Shown one piece after another: positions 13,440 through 24,798 of a stretch of DNA of 64,000 bases. A program made the position numbers and the translations under genes. The DNA is taken from assembly GCF_042242105.1 (NCBI RefSeq), contig NC_092020.1, positions 16,212,788-16,276,787 of the forward strand. The letters run 5' to 3'. Below the pieces are notes generated by a model, which was given only the letters and a program-made list of their open reading frames with translations, searched no databases and was not told the origin of the DNA. Position 1 is the stretch's first letter. Each line of letters starts with the position of its first letter. The stretch comes from Pempheris klunzingeri. Taxonomy: Eukaryota > Chordata > Actinopteri > Acropomatiformes > Pempheridae.

Positions 13440-13765
13440 AGGAGCAAAGCGGCTGTCAGGGTGGGAGGAAGTCCTCCGCCGTCCCTCCCCCTCTCTCCCC
13501 TCCTCTCTCCCCTCCCCTCCGTGCGGTTTTTGTGGGACTCACTTCCTTATTTGGAAGTGAACGGTGAGCGGCGGCGGCCGGTGCACGCGCCTCGCTCACA
13601 GCGCGAGGAGGGTCGGGCCGCGACGCTGATCACCATATAAGGAAACAAGGGACACGAAACTCGCTGTAGCAGATTTTTGTACGCGGCATCTCTGAGAGGG
13701 GAGAGAGAGGCAGACTCTCACAGTGGGTCAGTGTGAGGATGAAGGGCAGCGGGAGGATATGAGGG
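13440..13765. promoter_or_regulatory. CpG-rich element with two SRF CArG boxes
   Basis: A GC- and CpG-rich block contains two perfect CC(A/T)6GG boxes: CCTTATTTGG at 13545-13554 and CCATATAAGG at 13633-13642. The first is the centre of a 22-bp palindrome (13539-13560), with ETS-type TTCC and GGAA sequences on both sides, as in a serum response element. The block lies about 1.0-1.1 kb 5' of the cfl1 start codon. CFL1 is an established SRF target, so it is most likely a cfl1 enhancer or alternative promoter. A TATAAG on the plus strand could also start an unknown transcript. Confidence 0.6.
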
Positions 13766-13778
13766 ACCGGGCTGACAC

Positions 13779-13841
13779 ATCATCATCGTCATCATCATAA
13801 TTTCACCGGACATGACAATAATAACAATAATAATAATAATA
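13779..13841. repeat. Trinucleotide repeats (CAT)n and (AAT)n
   Basis: Two adjoining imperfect trinucleotide runs: CAT/CGT units at about 13779-13799 and AAT units at about 13817-13841. Confidence 0.85.
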
Positions 13842-14331
13842 GGGGCATGTGAGTTGAAGCGTCACAGCTCTGTGCTTGTAAACACAGACCCTTTAAACTA
13901 TGACCCACATTCATTATGTGGTGAAACAACCAGTAAAAACAACACAAATTCATATTAAGAACACATGATCTCATGTGCTGCCAACAGTCTCAAGTCCACC
14001 ATTCAGAATGATATGGTAGCTTTTTATGACACTCACAGAACTCACTCTTCCTGCTGTAAATACTATGAATTGTTATTGCTCATCCTGTGGCCTTACACCT
14101 TGCATTACACAGCGTGCTGTGGTTCTTTGTTTATATCTCTTACCTTTGCTTTAGCTCTTTGGTGTCAAGGACCACCATATTGGTACACAGCATGCTGTAG
14201 CTCGTATTTGTTGAGTTGTAGTCTCAGGTCTATACTGTGATCTGGCACATTAGCAGTGAAGAGTGTGGAAACTATTACTAGAAATCATTGAGCAAAGTTC
14301 TTGTTAATTAGATAAAAGTGAAATTCTCTTT

Positions 14332-14399
14332 TTCTGGGGACCCCCTGGAATCCCTCATGGACCTTTTGGGATCTCCAGACCACAGGTTGAGAACCACTG
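14332..14399 (-). mobile_element. hAT-like transposon end
   Basis: Read from the minus strand the element starts CAGTGGTTCTCAACCTGTGG. This is the terminal inverted repeat style of nonautonomous hAT (Charlie-like) elements. I find no matching left end nearby, so only one end is supported. The next eight bases would be a target-site duplication if the copy were complete. Confidence 0.55.
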
Positions 14400-14549
14400 T
14401 TTTATATATATCATAGTTAGATGAGTGCACATGGCTTCGGTAGCCTACATATTACATCACATACTGTATAATGATTTATTGTTTCTACTTACCGTACCAT
14501 GTTCCATATTGATTTATTGCTCATTCTATAGTCATCAATATCAATCAAT

Positions 14550-14652
14550 ATCTATAATATCTATTTGCACTTTGATACTGTTTACATTAACTGGTTAGAT
14601 GCTGAACTGCATTTTGTTATTTTGCTACATTCTGTGTACAATGACAATGAAA
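14550..14652 (+). mobile_element. LINE-type 3' tail fragment
   Basis: The sequence contains TATTTGCACTTTGATACTG, then GCTGAACTGCATTTTGTT, and ends GTACAATGACAATGAAATC. This is the shape of a repeated fish non-LTR retrotransposon tail as I recall it. It is a short, diverged, dead fragment with no coding part. Confidence 0.45.
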
Positions 14653-14911
14653 TCAAATCTGCAAAAACAGACATATGTAGCGGTTTGGTGGATTATGACT
14701 GAAGGTGGACGATAATACTCAGAGGTTTTGTCCACTATTTTGTCACATAGTAAGTGTCTGATGTGTTTGGTAAGAGCCCTAAAAACATCCCATTTCCCTT
14801 TTTTCAGTTTTGCACACCCTCCATGCACGCATTCATGCCTGGTGCCGCTTTTTAAAAATAAAAACAGTTGAAGAAAGAGATTAGAAAGCGCATTAACAGT
14901 TTCAGGCTCTT

Positions 14912-14917
14912 TTTATT
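14912..14917 (-). terminator. atl3: Possible atl3 polyadenylation signal
   Basis: TTTATT on the plus strand reads AATAAA for the minus-strand atl3 transcript. It would give a 3' UTR of about 1.6 kb. No other feature fixes the end, so this is tentative. Confidence 0.35.
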
Positions 14918-16525
14918 CTTTATAAAACAGCATTTCTCAAATCAAGGCCACCATAGCCCTGCAGGAGATGATTACATTAGCTGTTACTACAGTATTGCAT
15001 GCATTTATTCACTATTGGAATGAGCTGTGTGCAAACAGCACCAAAGAGGAGGGCGAGTGCAATAGTAAGTGCTTGTACAACATCTTGAATTTTCCTCCTC
15101 TTGTGTAAAGGAACAGACGTGGAATGTGCAAAACGATGGTTAGAAATCATGGATTGAGAAAGTCTTTCATGCAGCACATTTCCACATTACGGTTTTGGCC
15201 TTGTATTCTTATGACTATAAACCTGCAGTATCACTGAGAGACTAAAGCAGTGTTAATCAACGTTCTGTGACCACTCTCTGTATCTGATCACATGAGACGT
15301 GTGTTTAGCTGTTCAAGTGCACAATCACTTCGGACTACAGTCTAAACTAAAACCTAATAAATCCACTGTGCAGTCCCACCTTTTTAATTCCCTGTATGAC
15401 TGATGTTCGACCAACGGCTGATTGGTCAAATGGCTGCAGGACACAGGACAGCCACTCAAATCCATTTTCTGTTGGTTTCTACTGCTCATTACTCATGTTT
15501 TGTTGGTTTATTTAAACGTCCTGTTCATTATTTGTGTGTGACTCTCCTGTTTACACTGCAGATAATATTTTAGCTTATTTACTGAGGTTTGAAGTGATAA
15601 GAGTACACGGCCACAGTAAAACTGAAATATTTAAAGCTAAATCTTTGGCTGACTGGTCGTAGTTTTATCATGTTGGACGCTCAACACCTTTGAGTATTCC
15701 TATGATCTCTTCTCTTTGGAGTTGGAAACTTTTGCAGAACATAAGGTCTTATCTACAGTCTAGAGTCTAGTATATAGTATCAAAATCTACAAAGTTTGAA
15801 CATATTTCCATCAAGGAATAAACGGCAAAGCACTTGAAACAAATGAGATTCAACTGAACTCCCATTATGTGCAACTTTCAAAACCTACTGTGCTATATAA
15901 AAGTGCATATCCTCTTCTCCTGCCAAAGTATTGACTGCTCACCCTTCTAGGAAGGCTAGTTTATATCAAATATGAAGCAGGTCGACAAAAACAACGGAAT
16001 GTTTTTAAGGCCACAAAGTAAAAAAAATATAGCCACAAAGAAATATGTATAAATGTAGAAGCTTTAAAGCCAGCATTTGTTTTTTTTTTTAAAGGTAGTT
16101 ATCTAAAGATATGCTGCCGAAGCTCTGTTTTGAAAAAGCACCCTGACTTCTCCTGTTACATGCATTCAGCTGAGATAGAACATCTAAGTGTCTTATAGGT
16201 TTGAAGGTAAACATCGACTTGTCTCTTAAGACCAATTGTAAACTTGTAAAATCATGGCAGTGTCAATTAAAGACATGAAGTATCAATAAGAGGGATTGTT
16301 TGATAGTTTTAACTCCAGTTATCTACCACTTTACGCCAGCCCAGACGTTAACAGGCAGAGTGATGTGCATAATAAAGATGCTGGTGAATTGGCATCATGT
16401 TTTTACCGTGTGCCAATGTGGTTTAGCTGCATGTTTGTTCCAATGGGTGGCATGATAAGGCTTTAGTGCTGAATGTGTGCTCGTGTTGTTGCATTGAATC
16501 GAGATTATGAAGGGTCAGAGGTCCT

Positions 16526-19500
16526 CTAACTAGATTTCTTCTGGCCACCGGTGCTTGTGCCTCTCGACTTGTTCAACACCGCCGTGGTCTGAAAAACAGA
16601 CAGAAAGGGAAGACAGTTAATGTGGCTGCATACTGTATCAAGAGTTTCTCTCAACATATGCTGACTTCTGTTTTTTTGACTTCCGTTTTAAGTTGTGGCT
16701 TAGTCGTTGAAACTGCTCAGCCTCATTTTTACTGCTGTGAGGAAGAGGGGGTTGAGTAGGAGGCGTCAACTTGACAAAAAACTGTGTGGTCAAAGTGAAA
16801 CGGAAGTTAGAGCAACTTCAGTTCCTGTACTTTGACGCGTTTCTGTGTCAAACCGATGAATGACTTTTTAAAACATTTTCTAAGAGAAATCAAGTAGAAA
16901 GGCAGCGCTAACGGGACAGAGCAGTTCGCTTGCAAGGCCGCATGGTTAACCTGTGATTTTTAGCAGCCACACGACCAAAGGCCGTCTCTGATGAAAAGAC
17001 TTGATTTGCTCTCAGAAGGTCAGAAATGACCCAACCTAAGCCAGGGGAAGTGCCTGGCTATAACAGCTTTTGCTTGTTGGTAAACTTTGCCCTGCTGGCC
17101 AAACACACTCTCATACTGTCAACCAATGAAATAACAGCAGAATAAGGAGACAGATAAGGGCCGTCCACACCAAGAAGGATAACCACAACGCTAACGATGT
17201 CAGCATCCACTGTGTCATCGTTATAGTTGTGGTGTGGAGTCTTAACTGTTGTTCTCATATACAGTTTTTGAATATCTCACAGTACATGCTTTTATAAACT
17301 ATCACTAACCTGGAACTTGTTAATGCCATTTTTGTTACCAGTTTCTGGCAGGTGAGTCAAAAACTGGATTACTACTAATTTCTCTTCTCTTTAGATTGCT
17401 GGATGCCATTGATGTTGGGAACGTCAATAGCTCCCTCTAGTGACTTTATGGGTACATGCACTGACAAAAAAGGCTACAATGACATTATTAGGAGCCTGTC
17501 AAACCATGTAGACAGACATGAGTTACTGTCCGCTGCCTTCTGGCCCAATAGTCTCACCTGCTCTAGGACGACACCTGCCGCCTGGTCGATGGCTCCTCCG
17601 ACAGTCCGGTACCGACCGGAGTAGCGGATGAAGGCCCACGCTAGCATGGACATCATGACCACACCCAGAGTGCAGTCACACACCAGGGCGAAGGTAGCCA
17701 GGCCAATGAAGAGCAACACTCCTGACAGCACGTAGAGGAAGCACACCAGGACAAACAGCACCGCGGGTGTCCGGAAGGCGCTGAAGAGATTTTTTGACTT
17801 TTACAGCAAAGAGAAAAAAATAAATGAATATTCAATGTCATAACCACAACACATGCAACAACAACAACAATATAAATAATATGGTATTATTGTTTCATCA
17901 AGTAGAAAAACTGTTTTGTTACCTCATTGTGCTTACTGAACGACTGCCACATTTCCTCCAGCTCCTTTTCCAGTTGTGCTTGGTAACGGTCACAAAACTC
18001 CTGTCCGCCCATCTTCTTGGTCGAGGAGAAGGTGTGAAGAGCCTCTCGGAAATAAAAGTGATGCTTTTCCTCCAGAGAGGCAGGAGCCACATAGGGTAAG
18101 TCTCCCCCACAAACCTGAGAGAGGAAAACAGAGAGAAAAGAGACTCAAGACATAAGGTTTGTAGTCAGGATCACATGATCATTACCAGCCATTACTTGTT
18201 AGAATACAACAGGCTTATACATCCTTCCTCTGCTGATCAAATGGGAAACAAATACAGTCATTCTCTCACATGTAAGTGAACCCACCTTCTCCATGTTCTT
18301 GTAATACTGATCTTTGGCTGATGCCACGGCTGCCAGGTTATTGGCCTCTGCTGTTGCCTGTGAGACAAACAGGGGTACGTTAAATGCAGGGTTCCTACAT
18401 CTTTTCCAAGGTCAACTTCAAGCACTCTCAACGTGCATTTTCTCATTTTAGTACAAAATCAAGTATTTTCAACGATTTTCAGCACCCTGTAAAGGTATTG
18501 GTGTCTAGACAAAAAGGACAGAATTAATTAACTAACACATACCATGAGCATCGTCTTTGGCTGTGGCAAGTCCTCTCCTTGGTAAATCTTGATGTAAGCC
18601 TGGTGAGACAAAAATCGCAACTTTAGATGGTTTGAGTTTAGCAGGAAAACTCAGATGGAAAAGGTGTTACCTTAAAGAACTCGAGCAGGCCGCGGCAGGT
18701 GACCTTGTTTCCATTTATTTCTTTCTCGGCCAGACGGTCAGGATGCAGCAGTTTGGGAATGAGGCTCTGCAGCTGCTCTCTGAACTCTGGGGCCACATCT
18801 GACAACGTAAACACACCCAAACTCAGGACAGCACTCAGGATATTCAGCATTCTGCTAAATAAAAAACCTTAAAACAAACTACAATAGTCTGGAAAACAGT
18901 GGTTCATACCAGAAAGTTGTCCCTGAAAAGCAGGGCTGGTAGCAACTTCCAACCCAGGGTGAGGTAACAAGAAGCAGGAGATTTGGGTGAAGCATGAATG
19001 GATGTGCTCCCTCACTGTTTGCAGCTCCTCATGTTGGGCCTCCTTAACCTTTAAATACCAATGTAACAGAGCGGTGAAATCCCAAACTCAGTATCTAAGA
19101 TCAGCCACGTGTCTTTATTATATTCTGACAAATCAACAAGCAAGAATTGGCACCTGTAACCGTTTATCCAGGAACTCTTTTCCTCCTTTGAACCCGTAGG
19201 TATACTCATAGGGAAAGCTCCAGTCCCTGATTAGGAACATCAGAGACTGTGGGAGGAAAAATACACATTGAATGCATCCAACAATCGAAAGAAGCAATCA
19301 GATGTATCAGATGCAACGATGCATCAAATCTTGTGGTCTCTCTTACCTGAAAGGGCTTCAGAAAGATCTCATCCATGGCAAGACGGCCGTACTCAGTGAA
19401 CAGCTGTGAGGAGGAGGCAGCCATGACTCAAAATTAACACTGAGAGATCTGGAGAGCACCTAATGTTGGTGAATCTAAGACCCGTGTAATTAATATCCTT

Positions 19501-21308
19501 TGGCTTTAACAATAAATAAGACTAAATCTTACAGTCTTGATCATTTTGAAACATGCTTCACTGACCACATCAGAGCATCATCAGGCTGACTCTTACTCAT
19601 GTAAACAGACCTGTAGCTGCTGCAGATCGTCCTCCTGTATGTTCTGTGACAGATTGTAGATCTATAAAAGAGAAACCATGTCAGCATACAATGCGAGGAT
19701 CATTACAGAAAACTAAATCAGTGATAATCAGAGGAGATCAGTCACCTGTATTGAGCTGGTCATGGTGCTGAGGGCAAAGATGGTGGCACAGTCCTTCACT
19801 GTGGACTGATTATCAAAGGCTCCCTGAGTGTCCATCAGCACCACTGCCACCTACGGGAGCACAGAGAAAAAAACACAGTGCATGATATATAAGAAAGGAT
19901 ACTCTTATAAAGTTGTTTTGAATATGTCCATCAAATTATAAACAAATAATATAGCAGTATAAAAGGGTCATCACACATGCAACCATCTGCATTAATGTGA
20001 GATGTTGAGTAAAGTACAGGACACATTATGACCCGTACAAAGGTATAGGTGTATTTCTCCAACTGTAATGTTCCTCTGTGGAGTGATATATAGTTTTCTA
20101 TTGCTTTATATATACAATATATATAACTAAAAGACTAAAAAAGAGAGTGTGTAGTTACACAGATGCATGAAGTCGATATAAGAACAATATGAGATGAATT
20201 TTAAACAAAAATCAGATAGTGATGAAAGTGAAAAAAATACCTTTCATAGAAAATATTTTTAATTATAAACTACTAAGGTCTAAACACTTTGTTTTATTTT
20301 AATTTGTCCGTAACATGTAAACATCCCCCAACATACAGGCATACATACGGTGCATAAACGAACAAATATATTGCTGAGGTACCTCTGTCCCATCGCTCTT
20401 CTGGACAGGGAAAACTTCACTCCACAGCTGGATGCCTGTTGTCTCTGGTTCTGAACCTCCTCTCCAGGAAAATCCAGTCAGAGGCTCATCATCTTGACCC
20501 AGCCAGTTTTCATCACCCTGCAGAAAGACAAATTACACTTTCAGGATCAGTCAGGGGCAGACTGAGGCTTCTCTGCATAACTTAAAACACAAAAAAAGTA
20601 CTAAGTGGGGTGTGAACTCCATCAGGTCATAATTATCTCCACAGTTAACTATTCTTTTGAGTGCAGTGAGTAGCCTGTGGTGGCACTACAGCACATGTGA
20701 TGGAGTTATTCAAATAGAGACTTAACAATGAGCACAGCAAATGTAATACCAAGCATTATTTTAGCCTACAATATATGTGAAGACAAGCAAGCTGAACTCC
20801 ACTCCTTAACAGATTTTATGACTAAATTCACAAGAATCTTTGTTCAGCAAACGAGTTAGTTCACATGTTACAGCAGGGACGGGCATTACTGTAGCATGAC
20901 TGCATAAAGGTTTTCATTCCACCCACAGACTGTTAGTGATTTTCCAGATTATCATACCGTCAGCATCACTTGGGTGTAACCTCCCTGCTGCATAGCACTC
21001 ATTAGTTAACATGACAATATTTCAGCATCAAATAAATCACCTGTAGAGAAGTGATCTTGACTCCTGAATACTGTTGACAGATATGAGACACTGAAAGATC
21101 TCACCTCTCTGTACATGTAACGAAGCATGAAATCAAGCAGGAAGCTCTTGCCCTTCCTGAAGGCTCCGGCCACTGACAGGACAACCACATGTTTGTCTCG
21201 GACCTCAGGAGCCAACAGAACCCGAGCCAAAGCCTCCGTGTCCAAGGCAAAGGAGTGATTCTCCTTACACACTGTGACGATCTGAACTGGGCCTGGTTCA
21301 CTCCCCAT
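16526..21308 (-). CDS. atl3: Atlastin-3, ER membrane-fusion GTPase
   Basis: Thirteen coding exons: 21308-21105 (exon begins 21325), 20517-20383, 19850-19746, 19661-19611, 19403-19347, 19246-19154, 19048-18910, 18798-18671, 18599-18543, 18357-18286, 18114-17923, 17797-17558 and 16588-16526. They encode 511 residues (human ATL3 is 541). Atlastins are dynamin-like GTPases that tether and fuse ER tubules. Visible are the P-loop GAFRKGKS (48-55), DTQG (119-122), the guanine-specific RD in [11 protein letters not shown] (190-191), a helical middle domain, and two hydrophobic segments in the 80-residue penultimate exon. [20 protein letters not shown] and [14 protein letters not shown] mark it as ATL3 rather than ATL1/2. 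The first ATG lies in the second exon; the frame upstream runs to a stop with no other ATG, so the protein lacks the human N-terminal extension. The tail is short and basic (GGQKKSS). Confidence 0.95.
18380..18490 (+). repeat. Interspersed fish repeat fragment in atl3 intron
   Basis: The stretch beginning GCAGGGTTCCTACATC and containing TTCAAGCACT and CAGCACCCTGTAAAGG resembles an interspersed repeat common in teleost introns. Only a fragment is present and the class is unknown to me. Confidence 0.45.
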
Positions 21309-21378
21309 CCTTAAGGTACTGGTCCCTGTGAATACCAGAGACAAAAACATCAGGTTCATATTAGCACTGGAACAACTG

Positions 21379-21635
21379 TAGGGCTGCAACCGATAACTGT
21401 TCTTATTATGGATTAATCTGAATGTCTATAATTTGTCACAAAAAGTGAAAAATGATAAGGTGATAACTGACGGTTCAAACCCTCAAACAACTATCAGTAT
21501 AAAATGAAAGAAAGCATAGAAAAGCAGCAAACAATCACATTTACGAAACTGTGAATCTTTTCTTGATTAATTACTTTAACAATTAAATCAATAAGAAAAA
21601 AAGTTGGTTATTAATTTTCTGATTGAATCAGCACA
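21379..21635 (+). mobile_element. MITE-like repeat GGGCTGCAAC, copy 2
   Basis: It starts TAGGGCTGCAACCGATAAC, and TTGATTAATTACTTTAAC-type sequence lies near the right end. It sits in atl3 intron 1, just upstream of the first coding exon. It is a plus-orientation, diverged copy of the family also seen at 5719-5960. Confidence 0.6.
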
Positions 21636-22385
21636 ATGTTATTTCTCTGCTTAGTCTGCAGAACATATTTAAAAAATATTTTTTACAATATCTTTATTTA
21701 CAGAGCACAATCATGAAACATTTGGTGGTTACAATTTTTTTTGTTTTTATGCTGGCTGGGCACAAGCAATTCTACAGAATTGTTTAGGCTGGTGGAACTT
21801 GTAATAGACATTTCAATAGTGTTATTAATTAATGAACTAATAAACAATATTATTCTGAGCAACTGTGGCATGTGAAATGTTCAGTAAATATCAAATATTT
21901 AAAAAATAAATTGGCCACAAGAAAAAAAGGACAAACAAAATAATCACTACATTAATCAATAATGACACTGGGCATTAGACGTAGGCCTAAAGGACAGATT
22001 TCTTAAAAATCGCTCTGCTGAAAAAGCTTTCCACCCTCACAAAGCTATGAGATGTGAGTGATAATCACTCTGAAAGCTGTTTACTTATTAAATACCATTA
22101 TGCCTGTACTGAAAAAAGGGGGGTGGGGGTGAATTAGCCATGCACTGATCCTCCCTTCAGACACAATATTTGGCTCTGTGTAAAGCCAACTGTGGGATGC
22201 TCTTGTGGGTGTCATGCTGCTTCGCCTCCAGCTAGAGGATTCAGCATGCTCTCCAACACACTGTTCAACTTGGCTGCTTCAATGGGCCTCATTGTTGCTG
22301 CTTTGTGTGGAGGATGTCCTCTCCCATGATGAGTCAGACAGGGAGGTGCTTTCATGACAGGTTATCTGTGGTTATAATACCCAAA

Positions 22386-22409
22386 GCTCTCTCTCTCTCT
22401 CTCTCTCTC
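22386..22409. repeat. (CT)n microsatellite
   Basis: A CT dinucleotide run of about 24 bases in atl3 intron 1, followed closely by a run of A. Confidence 0.95.
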
Positions 22410-22962
22410 CTTTAGTCCAAAAAAAAAAAACACCTCCAAAGGTGTGGCGTTCAGTTGCAGCATGCCAGGCATTTCTGACCTGTGAGTGTGTGAGACCGAG
22501 TTGCTGCAGTGAAGCAAATAAACCTGCAGCTGTGGGACCAAACCATTTTTTACTCTGGCTGCGCTTTGTTATGAGCAAATGAGCATGTGATAAACTAAAC
22601 TGTACAGTCTCTTCTCTGTAATTAATAACGTGGTTTCATGTTAGCAAGTGCCACTTATCGTTGTTGTCTACGCTGACAGTAAAGCTAAGCTAAGATCTCT
22701 AAAGTTAACATGAATATATTTGAGGCTCAACAGCTAAATAAAGCCCATAACTATTAACAGACTATCAAACTAGCTAACAGCCTGTATGCCCGCATGTCCT
22801 CAAACAAAAACAGTAAAAAGCTGGCGAGCATCTGCTGCTAGCCGTTACAGGAGACGACAGTTCAGATTATCTTTGAACCAATCTTTTAAGATGTTTAGCT
22901 CGGATTAGCTTGAAACTATCGTATCTCCTTGCATTAGCTTCTGCTTCGTGGCGTAAAGTTAC

Positions 22963-23090
22963 CTGTGTTGTCTTCAAACAGCTTCAACACAATCTCATTA
23001 GAGTCGAGAGAAGTCTCAAACGTGACTTTTCTTTACACTGGCATGAAAACAAATATGAGAATTTTTTTCCACCACGAAACTCGCACACTT
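22963..23090 (-). other. atl3: atl3 noncoding first exon
   Basis: A donor (ACAACACAG then GTAACT at 22962-22961) ends an exon whose reading frame would continue into the first coding exon but has no ATG after an in-frame stop. It is therefore 5' UTR. The 5' edge is estimated. Confidence 0.55.
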
Positions 23091-23104
23091 CCGTCTCTTG
23101 TATG

Positions 23105-23224
23105 CGCAATGTTGCATGGGAAGTGTAGTTTTTGTGCAATTTCCTGCTTGTACATTAGTCTGTGTACGAACTACCTTACCCGATATGCCAAACATGTCTC
23201 ATAACTACGGGAAATGTAGTTTTT
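23105..23224 (-). promoter_or_regulatory. atl3: atl3 promoter with two ZNF143-like motifs
   Basis: Read on the minus strand, ACTACACTTCCCATGCAAC (within 23106-23130) and ACTACATTTCCCGTAG (within 23203-23222) both resemble the ZNF143/THAP11 promoter element ACTACAATTCCCAGCATGC. They lie about 100 bases apart just upstream of the inferred first exon. This is the usual position for such motifs in housekeeping promoters. Confidence 0.55.
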
Positions 23225-23249
23225 AATGTGAAGTTACGAATACGGAACT

Positions 23250-23575
23250 ACTGGATAAGTGATGGGCGTTTTGGTTTACACAAATCACATCGAGAGCTTT
23301 CAGGGATGAAAATGATACTGTAGCTTAGCAACAGGTTCTTGTTTGAGGACATAGCTTGTAAATGTTTGGCAGACAGTATTTGGTGGAGTGAGCTGTGTTG
23401 TTGTGCCATCTAATGGTAATTAGTATAAACAGCATCAACACCCGTACGTGAAGAAAACACCCAAACATTTCTACAGTTATATTTATGGTAACAAACTGCA
23501 ATCCAGTCAAAGGGAAACTGGTAATGCTACCTGAACATTAAAAACGAGGCCATTTTAACTCATAAAAACGGGATG
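23250..23575. other. Gap between atl3 promoter and forkhead gene 3' end
   Basis: AT-rich sequence with no gene or repeat that I recognise. Confidence 0.5.
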
Positions 23576-23581
23576 ACAGAT

Positions 23582-23587
23582 TTTAAT
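23582..23587 (-). terminator. Possible forkhead gene polyadenylation signal
   Basis: TTTAAT on the plus strand gives ATTAAA for the minus-strand forkhead transcript, about 1.2 kb past its stop codon. Tentative, because no stronger AATAAA was found closer. Confidence 0.3.
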
Positions 23588-23896
23588 TGTTAGATTACAA
23601 AATCTTTTGAAAATACATACAATTTACAAACAAGAAATTCAGTGCACCCTGAAATGTCAAATGGTTTAAATGGCAGTGAGTTCATCTTTATCATTTTAAC
23701 TCCAAATAAACTTACAATCAAACTACTCCTGATTGAAGGCAGCTTAATCTTAGCTTAGTTTACAAGATCATTTTTAAGTTGTTCACAGAAAAATGAAACG
23801 CATTCAAGGATTCAGTAACATGATATCATGCACATAAAATCAACCCTAGCAAACATGATCTGAAGAATGACGATGGGTGTAAGGTAGTTAACTAGA

Positions 23897-23920
23897 AATT
23901 ACAATAATATTATTGTAATT
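23897..23920. repeat. 24-bp perfect AT-rich palindrome
   Basis: AATTACAATAAT is followed directly by its exact reverse complement. It lies within the inferred 3' UTR of the forkhead gene. Confidence 0.9.
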
Positions 23921-24798
23921 GAGCAGTGCTTTCCCACTTTTTGAGTACAATCTACAAATGCAGCTACATTATAAATGAGTGTTATACTCAGCAATGATTT
24001 TCAAAATATGCTACAGTAGCAGTGTTGAGGGGCAAGATATCAGACCTTAGTTTGTTTGGATTTTTTTTCCTTATAAAGTAACCTAAATGAAAATCTGCTC
24101 ATAAAGACAACATGGTCACCACTTTGAAGAACTGGTTGATAAGACATATCAATATTGAAATGATTGATATTGGTGGTTGTGAGTTGTCAGTGTGCTGCTC
24201 AGTGTACTCCTCCAAAGAGCTATTTTTGTACATTTGTGCAGGTGTCAACATTAAATACATTTTCTTTAACCTGGGAAATATCCTGATTGAGAAACATTAT
24301 TTCTACTTGAATCAGAAGTGGTCCTTACATACCTGAGAATGAACTTAATGTGTTAAAAAACTCACAATACAAACTTATTGTATTAAAGACCTCACTCTAT
24401 TAATACTTCCCTCTCATTCTTAAAATGCCAGAGTATAATTTAGTCCATATTCTTCAGTTAACATGCCACTCTCAAGCCTTTGTCCATGTCACTGTATGGT
24501 ACAGTGGTAACTTCAGCTTCTGCATTGAAAGTGTCTGAATACATGTGAAGTAATGGGGTCCATAGTCTTGTTAGTCCGTCAAAAAGTTGATCTATATTCT
24601 TACCTAACTACAAAACAAAACCTTAGCATCAGGGCAGTGTCAACGTTTCACGAGGAAGCAGCAGATTTGCCAACATTATCACTTAAGACTTAAAAACATA
24701 AATCCCCATCTATGTTGGTTTGTTGCAGTATTTTTTCTTACAATGGACGTGGACATGGAAGTGTTGCATCAGTTGTGACTGTTAAATGAGATATAATA

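Larger units (their letters stand above)
13850..14890. other. cfl1/atl3 intergenic DNA with transposon remains
   Basis: No gene is recognised. The interval holds the right end of a hAT-like element (to 14399) and a LINE-type 3' tail (about 14550-14652), both diverged. The 91-codon plus-strand frame at 13965-14240 has no recognisable content. Confidence 0.6.
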
